A DNA stretch of 41,167 bases, from assembly GCA_903837785.1 (NCBI GenBank), contig CAILVY010000036.1, positions 1 to 41,167 on the forward strand. Direction: 5' to 3'. The notes under the pieces were generated by a model. It saw nothing but the letters and a program-made list of their open reading frames with translations. It was not told where the DNA came from and did not search any database. Position numbers and translations under genes: made by a program. Below, piece by piece: positions 16,868 to 24,638 of this stretch (position 1 is its first letter; each line of letters opens with the position of its first letter). Origin of the DNA: Candidatus Hydrogenedentota bacterium. GTDB lineage: Bacteria; Hydrogenedentota; Hydrogenedentia; Hydrogenedentales; CAILVY01.

Positions 16868-16886
16868 CGCGGCGAAAGCCGGCGCT
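16866..16886. terminator. GAAA-loop hairpin between convergent genes
   Basis: AGCGCGGC-GAAA-GCCGGCGCT pairs with one bulged G, directly at the stop of the oxidoreductase gene and 87 bp from the end of the opposing membrane-protein gene. There is no T-run, so terminator function is tentative. Confidence 0.38.
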
Positions 16887-16972
16887 CGGTTGAATACAAT
16901 GCCCCCATGTTGTTGGATTCCAGGAAGTGGGTTCCGGCGGCATGGGGGCGCGGCCTTTGGGAGAAGTGGGCG

Positions 16973-17374
16973 CTATTGTGGCGTCTGGTCTGACACCGGG
17001 CCAGGCATTGCCGCCTTTCTTCGCCGCATCGCGAGGCAGACCGCTTCGCCGAGGAGCGTGATGAGCGGAAACGAGATGACGGGGTAGAGGTTGATGCCGA
17101 AGTAGCCGGCGGACCAGTGGTGGAGCGCCCAGTCCGCGCCTGGACGCCATGCGCCGTACGTGCCGATGTAGACCTGGGTCGCTTCTTCGAGCATGCTGAG
17201 TCCGGGCACCCACCAGAGTGCGGGCCGGCAAACCACGGCCAAAATGACGCCAATGGCGAAATTGCCGAGTCCGGCCCGCATCGCGCCGGGGGCCATGGGG
17301 GTGGTCCAGGCCGCTTCCAGGAGTCCGAGACAGACACTGACGAGAATCATCAGGACCAGTTGCTTCCACTTCAT
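16973..17374 (-). CDS. Small integral membrane protein, unknown function
   Basis: 133 residues from the ATG at 17374, preceded by AGAGGAG at good distance; longer frames upstream lack membrane-protein character. Hydrophobic segments are seen at about 5-24 (LVLMILVSVCLGLLEAAW), 35-55 (LGNFAIGVILAVVCRPALWW) and 95-120 (FGINLYPVISFPLITLLGEA), so three or more membrane spans with a basic C-terminus. No motif identifies a function. It stands alone between two convergent or divergent neighbours. Confidence 0.6.
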   Translation of the reverse strand: MKWKQLVLMILVSVCLGLLEAAWTTPMAPGAMRAGLGNFAIGVILAVVCRPALWWVPGLSMLEEATQVYIGTYGAWRPGADWALHHWSAGYFGINLYPVISFPLITLLGEAVCLAMRRRKAAMPGPVSDQTPQ

Positions 17375-17596
17375 GCTGGCGGCTCCTCTGTTGATCTCCT
17401 CTCCATGCTGCCGGGCCAGACGTGTCACGCACGGCTCCCCTTTCAACGATTCCTCCCGCGGCGAATAAGTTCCCAGCGGGCGGATTCTTGATGCGGCGCG
17501 ACATTGGCATCGGAGCAACATGCCGGGGCACACGCGGCAAACGAACGTCTCCGGTGGCCTGCTTCAAGAAATGACGAAGAAGATGAAGAAGCACTA

Positions 17597-17623
17597 CGGC
17601 CCGGCACCAAGGATGCCGGGCCG
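17597..17623 (-). terminator. Intrinsic-type terminator of the Gly-Glu lipoprotein gene
   Basis: A perfect 10-bp stem CGGCCCGGCA / TGCCGGGCCG with a 7-nt loop lies 20 bp past the stop codon; on the minus strand it is followed by TAGTGCTTCTTCATCTTCTT, pyrimidine-rich rather than a pure T-run. Confidence 0.6.
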
Positions 17624-17643
17624 CAGATGTTCTGGTAACCGAT

Positions 17644-19263
17644 TTATACGATGGGCGCAGGTCCGGGGCAGTAGCCGTCTTCGGTGCCTTCATCCGGACA
17701 ATAGTGATAGCCGTTCTCGGGCGAATTGAAGAACTGAATGACGCGCAGGAGTTCGCTCACGTCAACCATCCAGTCCTGGGGATTGTAGTCGCTGTCATGC
17801 GGCGTGCAGGAATGGTCCGCTCCAGGGCCGGGCACGTAGCCGTCTTCGGTGGACGAGGGCGGAATCGCGCAGTAGTACCCGCCGGAGTTGAAGAACTGGA
17901 TGACGCGCAGCAGTTCACTGATGTCAATGCGCCAGTCGGAGGGATTGTAGTCGGCTGAGTGGTAGTTCGGTCCGGGTTCGCCTTCTCCCTCGCCTTCGCC
18001 TTCGCCTTCACCCTCGCCTTCGCCTTCACCCTCGCCTTCGCCTTCACCCTCGCCTTCCCCTTCACCTTCACCTTCGCCTTCCCCTTCACCCTCGCCTTCA
18101 CCTTCACCCTCGCCTTCACCTTCACCCTCGCCCTCGCCTTCGCCCTCGCCTTCACCTTCGCCCTCGCCCGCAACATAGCACGGCCAGCCGCAGAGTCCGG
18201 CGTTCAGGGCAATCGCGGGATCGATGGCCGCCAAGATGAAGTTCAGGAAATCCTCGGGTGCATGAACGAAAGCCTGGTATTCACGCAGGTTGCAGACGCC
18301 GTCCACATCCGCGTCGCCGAAACTGGCGAGATACATGCCGGCCGTCTGATCGAATACCTTGAGGTCGAAATTGATGCCGACGAAGTTCATGAGGAGCGCG
18401 ATCACGTCGTTCGTGAGCGGATCTCCGAGGGTGGCGAGGCCGGTGAACAGGGCCTGAAGCGATGCGCGGCCGCCTTGCACCACGGTGAAGACCTGAGGAT
18501 CGACCTCATTGAGCGCGCTGTCGACGATGGCGGCGTTGGTTTGCCATGCGGCCAGTACGCAGCAATGGGCGCTTACGGCCGGATTGGCGAGGATCAGGTC
18601 CAGCAACTGGGCATGGGCCAAATCCACGATCCCGTTCGCGTCCGCATCTTGCGTATTCGGGTCAAAGCCGAGCGGTGTGTTCGTGTAAGCGTCGATCAGG
18701 GCGTCCGCCATTCCCGCGAGGATCCCGCTGCTCGAACAGGCGGTTTCACAGGCCACGGGACAGGTGATTTCGCCTTCGCCCTCGCCCTCGCCTTCACCTT
18801 CGCCCTCGCCCTCGCCTTCACCCTCGCCTTCGCCCTCACCCTCGCCTTCGCCGCCGGGCGCCGTTGCGGTGACGACAATCACCTCAATGCCGCCATAGGG
18901 GTCTTCCTTGCCGGCGAGAATGGTTCCGGTATTCACGCCGGGGGCCAGGAGCGAACGGTTGATGGTGACGGTGATGGTCTGCCGGCCAAAGAGGAGGCTG
19001 CCGCTTTGCCCTTGGGTAGGCGACGCCGTCAGCCATGCCTGCTGCGGCGAGATCTCCCACTGGAGGATGGTGATCGGCCATTGGGTGCCGCAGTTCCAGA
19101 TGTCAAAGGTTAACTCAGTGACGGATTCTCCAAAATCCAGCGCGTTGGCGCTCACACACGTCGCTTCGCCGGAGCCTGGAGGCTGGGGACATCCTGTGAG
19201 CAGCACGGACGCCGAGAGGAGCAGCGACAACGTGGCTACTCCCCGCCAAGTATAGGACGACAT
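17644..19263 (-). CDS. Lipoprotein with Gly-Glu linkers and two C-terminal dockerin-like modules
   Basis: 539 residues from the ATG at 19263, which has AGGAGG six bases upstream. A lipobox LLTGC places the lipidated cysteine at 25. Residues about 30-135 form a beta-rich Ig-like domain. There follow a 14-unit Gly-Glu tract, a helical domain (about 165-320, with DANGIVDL and DADVDGVCN Ca-loop-like motifs), a 32-unit Gly-Glu tract, and two related C-terminal modules sharing DYNPxDW and SELLRVIQFFNS with cysteines. The modules resemble EF-hand-like dockerin repeats seen at the ends of many surface proteins in Hydrogenedentota-like genomes. They may be sorting or complex-forming tags. The function of the middle domain is unknown. 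Confidence 0.85.
   Translation of the reverse strand: MSSYTWRGVATLSLLLSASVLLTGCPQPPGSGEATCVSANALDFGESVTELTFDIWNCGTQWPITILQWEISPQQAWLTASPTQGQSGSLLFGRQTITVTINRSLLAPGVNTGTILAGKEDPYGGIEVIVVTATAPGGEGEGEGEGEGEGEGEGEGEGEGEGEGEITCPVACETACSSSGILAGMADALIDAYTNTPLGFDPNTQDADANGIVDLAHAQLLDLILANPAVSAHCCVLAAWQTNAAIVDSALNEVDPQVFTVVQGGRASLQALFTGLATLGDPLTNDVIALLMNFVGINFDLKVFDQTAGMYLASFGDADVDGVCNLREYQAFVHAPEDFLNFILAAIDPAIALNAGLCGWPCYVAGEGEGEGEGEGEGEGEGEGEGEGEGEGEGEGEGEGEGEGEGEGEGEGEGEGEGEGEGEGEGEGEPGPNYHSADYNPSDWRIDISELLRVIQFFNSGGYYCAIPPSSTEDGYVPGPGADHSCTPHDSDYNPQDWMVDVSELLRVIQFFNSPENGYHYCPDEGTEDGYCPGPAPIV
17977..18168 (-). repeat. 32-unit Gly-Glu coding tract
   Basis: 192 bases made of GGCGAG/GGCGAA-type hexamers encode 32 consecutive Gly-Glu pairs. 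Codons vary (GGC/GGT/GGA, GAG/GAA) so the protein repeat is conserved beyond simple DNA slippage. It forms a flexible, acidic linker. Confidence 0.95.
18769..18852 (-). repeat. 14-unit Gly-Glu coding tract
   Basis: 84 bases encode 14 Gly-Glu pairs, the first of two such linkers in the same lipoprotein. Confidence 0.95.
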
Positions 19264-19602
19264 AGGTTTCCTCCTTTTGAAACACATACAGATCTTCCAA
19301 CTCAATCGCTGCCTGGTATGGTATATTGCAGCCCACTGGTGAGGCAGCCCCTCTCAATCAGTATTTTACCCGGAGACCGCGAAATTGTCAAAACTACGCG
19401 GGAATGGGCTTTCTGTAAAGTACTAAATACAGGATTGCCTGTAATTCGTGCGGTGTTAGCGGTATTTCTGAGCTGTGAACACGGTGCTAAGGGCGGCGGA
19501 AAGGCGGCCTGAAAGAGACTGGCCGGGGGCCGTGTTTCCCTTTTGTCGGCGGTTGCAGGTACAATCACCGCGTTTTTAGCGAGCCAACAGAGGACAAGAA
19601 CC
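19264..19602. other. Divergent intergenic region between the lipoprotein gene and ispH
   Basis: 339 bp without a supported gene. A TACAAT box at 19560-19565 lies a suitable distance before ispH, but no matching -35 is clear. Nothing recognisable as a riboswitch was found. Confidence 0.4.
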
Positions 19603-20523
19603 ATGCACCTGATCGTGGCAAAGCCGCGGGGATTCTGCGCGGGGGTGGAACGTGCCATCAAATGCGTCGAAACGGCGCTGGAGCGGTATGGCCCGCCGGT
19701 GTACGTGTTGCATCACATTGTGCACAATGCGCATGTGGTAAACGAATTGCGGGAGAAGGGGGCCATTTTCGTACAGAGCCTGGACGAAGTGCCGACGGGG
19801 GCGCATTTGCTGTTCAGCGCGCACGGCGTGGGTCCGAGCCGTTGGGAACAGGCGAAGGAGCTTTCGCTGGATGTGATCGACGCCACGTGTCCCCTGGTGG
19901 AGAAGGTGCACCATGAGGCGCGGCGTTTTGCCGGAAAAGACTACACGATCATCCTGATTGGCGAAGTGGGCCATGATGAGACCGTGGGGACGATGGGCTG
20001 GGCGCCGGCGCACATCAAGCTGATCCAGCGCAAGGAGGATGTGGCTCGGCTCCGGGTGGAGAATCCGGAGCGCCTGGCCTACATCACGCAGACGACGCTG
20101 AGCGTGGAAGACTGCAGCGAGATAGTCGAGGCGCTGAAGGCGCGCTTCCCGCAGATACAGGGGCCGCACAAGGCCGACATTTGTTACGCGACCTCCAACC
20201 GCCAGGCCGCCGTGAAGGCGTTCACGCCGGAGGTGGATTTGGTGCTGGTGGTCGGGGATCCCGAGAGCGCGAATTCGACGCGGCTCGCCGAGGTGGCCCG
20301 GGCCACGGGGAAGCCCGCCCATCTCATCCTGGATTCGCGCTCCATCCGGCGCGAATGGTTCGAAGGCGTGCGCTGCGTTCTGCTGACGTCCGGGGCCTCG
20401 GTGCCGGAGAAGCATGTGCAGGGGGTCCTGGCCTATCTGAACAGCATCGAGCCGTGCGACGTGGAGGAGCGGGAGTTGATTCCCGAGGACGTGCATTTTC
20501 GGCTGCCTCCGAATATTGCGTGA
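19603..20523 (+). CDS. ispH: 4-hydroxy-3-methylbut-2-enyl diphosphate reductase
   Basis: 306 residues from the ATG at 19603; the frame extends 20 codons upstream but the family always begins near the KPRGFCAGV motif. IspH performs the last step of the MEP isoprenoid pathway, reducing HMBPP to IPP and DMAPP with a [4Fe-4S] cluster. The three cluster cysteines are in GFCAGV (Cys12), ATCPLV and ICYATSNRQ, and the proton-donating glutamate is in GHDETVGTMG. Length and motif order are normal. The downstream dehydrogenase begins 17 bp after its stop, or overlaps it if a GTG is used, so the two may be co-transcribed although their functions are unrelated. Confidence 0.96.
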   Translation: MHLIVAKPRGFCAGVERAIKCVETALERYGPPVYVLHHIVHNAHVVNELREKGAIFVQSLDEVPTGAHLLFSAHGVGPSRWEQAKELSLDVIDATCPLVEKVHHEARRFAGKDYTIILIGEVGHDETVGTMGWAPAHIKLIQRKEDVARLRVENPERLAYITQTTLSVEDCSEIVEALKARFPQIQGPHKADICYATSNRQAAVKAFTPEVDLVLVVGDPESANSTRLAEVARATGKPAHLILDSRSIRREWFEGVRCVLLTSGASVPEKHVQGVLAYLNSIEPCDVEERELIPEDVHFRLPPNIA

Positions 20524-20540
20524 AGAGAAAGACGCCAAGC

Positions 20541-23369
20541 ATGGAAGAAAGCATCAAACAGCTGTGCCGCGACGCGAAGTGCGAGATTCGCTCGGATGCC
20601 CTGACGCGGGTGCTCTACGCCACGGACGCCTCGATTCATCAGGTGAAGCCTGACGCGGTCGCGTTTCCGCACAGCGCGCAAGAGGCGGCGTCCGTCCTGC
20701 AGTGCGCGGGCGCGCTGGGGGTTCCGATTGTGTCGCGGGGCGCGGGGACGGGCCTCTGCGGCGGGGCGATCGGCAAGGGCCTCGTGGTGGATTTCGCGCG
20801 GCACAACCGGGGCATTTCCGGGCTGAACGTGGAAGCGCGGACCGTGCGTGTGGGCGCGGGGGTGGTGCTGGATCAACTGAACGCGTTTCTGCAGCCGCTG
20901 GGCCTGGCCTTTGGCCCGGACGTGGCGACGAGTTCGCGGGCTACGCTGGGCGGCATGATCGCCAACAATTCCTCGGGCGCCCGCGCGCCGATTTACGGCA
21001 CGACGATCGATCATGTGCGTTCGATCGAGGCGGTCCTGGCAGATGGACGCATCGTGGAGTTGGGCGAGGGCAAGCCGGGGCTGATCGAGCGCGCGGACGA
21101 GATCGAGCATCTGTTGAACGACCACGCGGCGGAGATTCGGGAGCGCTTCCACAGCCGGATTCCGAAGCGGTGGCCGGGCTATGGATTGGAGCGGTACTTG
21201 AACGCCTCGCGCGACCTGAGCAAGCTCATCGGCGGCAGCGAAGGCACGCTGGCGGGGATATTCTCGGCCGAATTGAACCTGGTGCCGCTGGTGCGGGAGA
21301 AAGGCGTCGGCCTGCTCTTCTTCGATTCCGTGGATGAGGCCATGCAGGCCACAGTCGAGCTCCTGGATCTGCAGCCCGCGGCAATCGAGCACATCGACGA
21401 CGTCCTCTTCAACCAGACCCGGGGACAACTGCACTTTCAGCGCGCCCGCGACCTGCTGGAGCTGGACACGCATCCCTGCAAGTCCATCCTGATCGTGGAG
21501 TTCTATGGCGACGTGGCGGAGAAGCTGGCGGCGTTGTCGCAGCGCAAGCTCGGCGTGCGCAAGCACGTGTGCAAGAACGGCGCCGAGATGGCCATCGTCT
21601 GGAACCTGCGCAAGGCGGGTCTGTCGCTGCTCACGGGGTGTCCCGGCTCGGCCAAGCCAACGGCCGGCATCGAGGATGCGGCCGTGCCGCCGGATCGGCT
21701 GCCGGATTACGTGCAGGGGCTGCGCGCGCTGATGGCGCCGCTCGGCCTGGAGGCGTCGTTCTACGGGCATGCGGCGTCGGGACTGCTGCACGTGCGGCCC
21801 GTCATCGACCTGCACAAGGCCGAGGACATTGCCAAGTTCCGCGCGGTGGGCGAGGGCGTCTCGGCGCTCGTGCGGGAATTCAAAGGATCGTTCACGGCCG
21901 AGCACGGGGTGGGCATCTCGCACACGGAGTTCATGGCGGAACAGGTGGGGCCGGAACTGCTCGAGGTGATGCGGCGAATCAAGGCCATCTTCGATCCGCG
22001 CAACGTCATGAATCCCTCGAAGATCTTCGACGACGGGACATATCGCTTCGACAAGGATCTGCGGCAGGGCGCGGGCGCGAAAATTATGCTCCCCTTCGAG
22101 CCGGCGCTGGAGTTCGCCGCAAAAGATCATTCGTTCGTGGGCAACCTCGAGCAATGCAACGGCTGCGGCGGCTGCCGGAAAGACGGCCCGACGATGTGCC
22201 CGACGTTTGCCGCGACCGGCGACGAGATCATGTCCACGCGGGGGCGCGCGAACACGATCCGCGCGGTGCTCGAGCACCGGCTGGAGACGGGAGCCGATCC
22301 GTTGCTCACGCCGGAGCTTGATGCGGCGATCAGAAATTGCCTGGCGTGCAAGGCCTGCACGTCGGAGTGCCCGTCGAACGTGAACATGGCGCTCATCAAG
22401 TCCGAACTGCTCTATGCCCGATTGCGGACGCACGGGGTTCCCCTGAGCGCACGGGTCATCAGCCGGGTGGATGTGATCGGGGCGCTGGCCTCATTCACGC
22501 CGCGACTGGCCAATGCCTCGATGACGTGGCGGTGGGTCCGCAAGCTCATGGAGCGGACGACGGGACTCTCGGCGCGCCGCCCGCTTCCCCCGTATGCGGC
22601 CGAGCGCTTTGACTGGTGGTTTGCGCGTCGGAAGAACGGGAAGCCGAATCCCGCGCGCGGCCGGGTGATTCTCTGGGACGACTGTTTCGTGCGGTACAAC
22701 GAGCCGAAGATTGGCCAGGCCGCGGTGCGCGTCCTGGAGGCGGCCGGGTTTGAAGTGCGGCTGTTGAAGGGCCGTGCGTGCTGCGGGCGTCCCGCATTCA
22801 GCCAGGGGCGGCTCGATCTGGCGCGGCGTTTTGGCGAACAGAATCTCGCCTTGCTCAAGGACAACAGCGATCCCATCGTTTTCCTCGAAGCGTCCTGCTA
22901 CTCGATGTTCAAGGAGGACTACCGCGAACTGAAGATTGCGGGCGCCGAAACCCTGGCGCCGCGGGTGTACCTCTTCGAGCAATTCATGGATGAACTGCTT
23001 GCCCGGGAGCCGGATGCACTGCGATTCCGGGAGGGCGTGCGCGCGACGGCCATTCACGCGCATTGCCATGCGAAGTCGCTGCTCGATGTGGGTTTCATGC
23101 CTCGCCTGGCGGCGCGGATTCCCAACAACACCGTGACACTCCTGGACACGGGCTGTTGCGGGATGGCCGGAGCATTCGGCGCACTGGACAGCAAGTATGA
23201 TCTCTCGTTGAAGGTGGCTGAGGCGCTCATTGAGAAGGTGAACGGGCTGGCCCCGGGGACGCATCTGGTGGCGTCGGGGACAAGTTGCCGTCATCAATTG
23301 CTCCACTTGAGCAGCGCGGCGCCGCTTCACATGGCGGAGCTGCTGTCCCAGGCCTTGGCGCCGGAGTAA
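20541..23369 (+). CDS. Fused FAD-linked oxidase / Fe-S / CCG-domain dehydrogenase (GlcD-GlcF, YdiJ-like)
   Basis: 942 residues. Residues about 35-215 are the FAD-binding PCMH domain (SRGAGTGLCGGAIG, FGPDVATSSRATLGG); the FAD-oxidase C-terminal domain runs to about 500 and includes TAEHGVGISHTEFM. Two ferredoxin motifs follow: CNGCGGCRKDGPTMCP (about 540) and CLACKACTSECP (about 600). The C-terminal third has two CCG-type cysteine motifs, GRACCGRPAFSQG (about 745) and HCHAKS...GCCGMAGAFG (about 840-880). The architecture equals YdiJ or a GlcD-GlcF fusion, enzymes oxidising D-2-hydroxy acids such as D-lactate, glycolate or D-2-hydroxyglutarate and passing electrons to a carrier. The exact substrate is not readable. 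A GTG at 20520 overlapping the ispH stop is an alternative start. Confidence 0.9.
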   Translation: MEESIKQLCRDAKCEIRSDALTRVLYATDASIHQVKPDAVAFPHSAQEAASVLQCAGALGVPIVSRGAGTGLCGGAIGKGLVVDFARHNRGISGLNVEARTVRVGAGVVLDQLNAFLQPLGLAFGPDVATSSRATLGGMIANNSSGARAPIYGTTIDHVRSIEAVLADGRIVELGEGKPGLIERADEIEHLLNDHAAEIRERFHSRIPKRWPGYGLERYLNASRDLSKLIGGSEGTLAGIFSAELNLVPLVREKGVGLLFFDSVDEAMQATVELLDLQPAAIEHIDDVLFNQTRGQLHFQRARDLLELDTHPCKSILIVEFYGDVAEKLAALSQRKLGVRKHVCKNGAEMAIVWNLRKAGLSLLTGCPGSAKPTAGIEDAAVPPDRLPDYVQGLRALMAPLGLEASFYGHAASGLLHVRPVIDLHKAEDIAKFRAVGEGVSALVREFKGSFTAEHGVGISHTEFMAEQVGPELLEVMRRIKAIFDPRNVMNPSKIFDDGTYRFDKDLRQGAGAKIMLPFEPALEFAAKDHSFVGNLEQCNGCGGCRKDGPTMCPTFAATGDEIMSTRGRANTIRAVLEHRLETGADPLLTPELDAAIRNCLACKACTSECPSNVNMALIKSELLYARLRTHGVPLSARVISRVDVIGALASFTPRLANASMTWRWVRKLMERTTGLSARRPLPPYAAERFDWWFARRKNGKPNPARGRVILWDDCFVRYNEPKIGQAAVRVLEAAGFEVRLLKGRACCGRPAFSQGRLDLARRFGEQNLALLKDNSDPIVFLEASCYSMFKEDYRELKIAGAETLAPRVYLFEQFMDELLAREPDALRFREGVRATAIHAHCHAKSLLDVGFMPRLAARIPNNTVTLLDTGCCGMAGAFGALDSKYDLSLKVAEALIEKVNGLAPGTHLVASGTSCRHQLLHLSSAAPLHMAELLSQALAPE

Positions 23370-23410
23370 TTCCTTTTCCTCCGAAACCCTTTCCTGAGCG
23401 GGGCTCCCGC

Positions 23411-23431
23411 AGCGCATGGCGTCCATGCGCT
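23411..23431. terminator. Hairpin downstream of the FAD/Fe-S dehydrogenase
   Basis: AGCGCATGG-CGT-CCATGCGCT, a perfect 9-bp stem 42 bp past the stop codon, followed only by TCCTCAT. It is a possible terminator or RNA 3' end. Confidence 0.4.
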
Positions 23432-23645
23432 TCCTCATCGGAATAAGCCACCTGCGCGTCTTGTTTTTTAACATGAGGTGTCGATAAGAGGAACTGGGCA
23501 TTCGGCTTTTGAGGTGAAGGCGGAAGTGTCCTGCCCGCAGGGTAGCCGGGTCCCCGAAAAGCAGAGCGTCCTTGAGGTGGCGTATTGCGTCCCGTTGCAC
23601 GTTCCACGGCGACGGCGTCGAGCATCCGGGTGAAGGAAGGGAGTG

Positions 23646-24638
23646 ATGGGAATGCCTTTTCCAGCGGTGCGCGGGCGGAGGAAGGCAAGTCTCTTTGCCT
23701 TGTTGGCGTTCCTGAGCCTGGCGGGGTGCCTGCGCGAAGCAGCCGATCCCCTGAATGTTGGGGCGAACGACTGCTGGCCGGGATATCAACCGCTCTTTCT
23801 TGCGGAGAACCTCGGTTATTTCAGCGACGGCCGTATCCGCGTGAACGAGATGCCCTCTTCCTCCGATGTGCTCGTCGCGTTCCGCGATCGCCGGATTGAG
23901 GTGGCCGCATTGACGCTGGACGAGGCGCTGTCACTGCTTCAGGATGGCATCCATCCGCAAGTCCTGGCGGTCCTGGATGTTTCGAATGGCGGCGACGCGG
24001 TCGTGGCGCAACCGGAGATCGAAACGATGGCGGAGCTGCGCGGCAAACGAGTTGCCGTGGAGAACTCCGCGGTCGGTGCATATATGTTCAGCCGCGCACT
24101 GGGCATGGCCGGACTCCGCCCCGCCGACGTCCAGGTCGTTCCCTTGACGGTGGATTTGCACGCACGTGCCTTTCAGCGCGGCCAGGTGGACGCGGTGATC
24201 ACTTTCGAGCCTGTGCGGAGCCAACTCCTGTCGCAAGGGGCTTGCCTGCTGTTTGACAGCAGCACGATCCCGGAGCAGATCTTCGACGTGCTCGTGGCCA
24301 GTTCTCATGCCATGCAGGAGCATCAAGAGCTGGTGAACGCGCTTTGCAGTGCCTGGTTTGCGGCGCTGGATCACCTGCACAGGAATCCGGCAGACGCGAT
24401 AGAACGCGTATGTCGCCGCCAAAAGTTTCCAAAGGACCAATTCGAAGAGTGCCTGAAGGGTCTTGTCGTTGTAGATCGTGAGGAAAGCGAGCGGCTGCTG
24501 AGCGCTCCCGACGGGCCGTTGCTGCTGGCTGCGCGCCAGCTGGCGGACGTGATGCTCGATACGCGGTTATTGTCACGGCCAGTCGATGCGGGGCTGCTCC
24601 TCGATGGGCCGCGTGCCGCGCAAGGAGGCGCTTCATGA
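23646..24638 (+). CDS. NMT1/SsuA-type solute-binding lipoprotein, probable sensor partner
   Basis: 330 residues. The signal ends LSLAGC (Cys28), giving a lipid-anchored periplasmic protein. The rest is a periplasmic binding fold of the nitrate/sulfonate/thiamine-precursor (NMT1, SsuA) type: LNVGANDCWPGYQPLFLAEN near the N-terminus, ELRGKRVAVENSAVGAYMF, and VDAVITFEPVRSQLL before the last lobe. No permease or ATPase gene is next to it; instead its stop overlaps the start of a hybrid sensor kinase by four bases (ATGA), so its likely job is to present a ligand to that kinase. GTG at 23643 and ATG at 23652 are alternative starts; GAAGGAAGGG upstream fits the chosen ATG. Confidence 0.85.
   Translation: MGMPFPAVRGRRKASLFALLAFLSLAGCLREAADPLNVGANDCWPGYQPLFLAENLGYFSDGRIRVNEMPSSSDVLVAFRDRRIEVAALTLDEALSLLQDGIHPQVLAVLDVSNGGDAVVAQPEIETMAELRGKRVAVENSAVGAYMFSRALGMAGLRPADVQVVPLTVDLHARAFQRGQVDAVITFEPVRSQLLSQGACLLFDSSTIPEQIFDVLVASSHAMQEHQELVNALCSAWFAALDHLHRNPADAIERVCRRQKFPKDQFEECLKGLVVVDREESERLLSAPDGPLLLAARQLADVMLDTRLLSRPVDAGLLLDGPRAAQGGAS

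Noticed and set aside
17977..18168. Regular hexamer array, possible CRISPR
   Set aside because: Continuous coding repeats without spacers; no cas genes.
17959..19113. Plus-strand ORF with Phe-Ala/Thr-Leu repeats resembling a membrane protein
   Set aside because: It is the complement of the Gly-Glu tracts of the lipoprotein gene.
20433..22433. 666-aa minus-strand ORF
   Set aside because: Antisense to the FAD/Fe-S dehydrogenase, Arg/His-rich, no domain.
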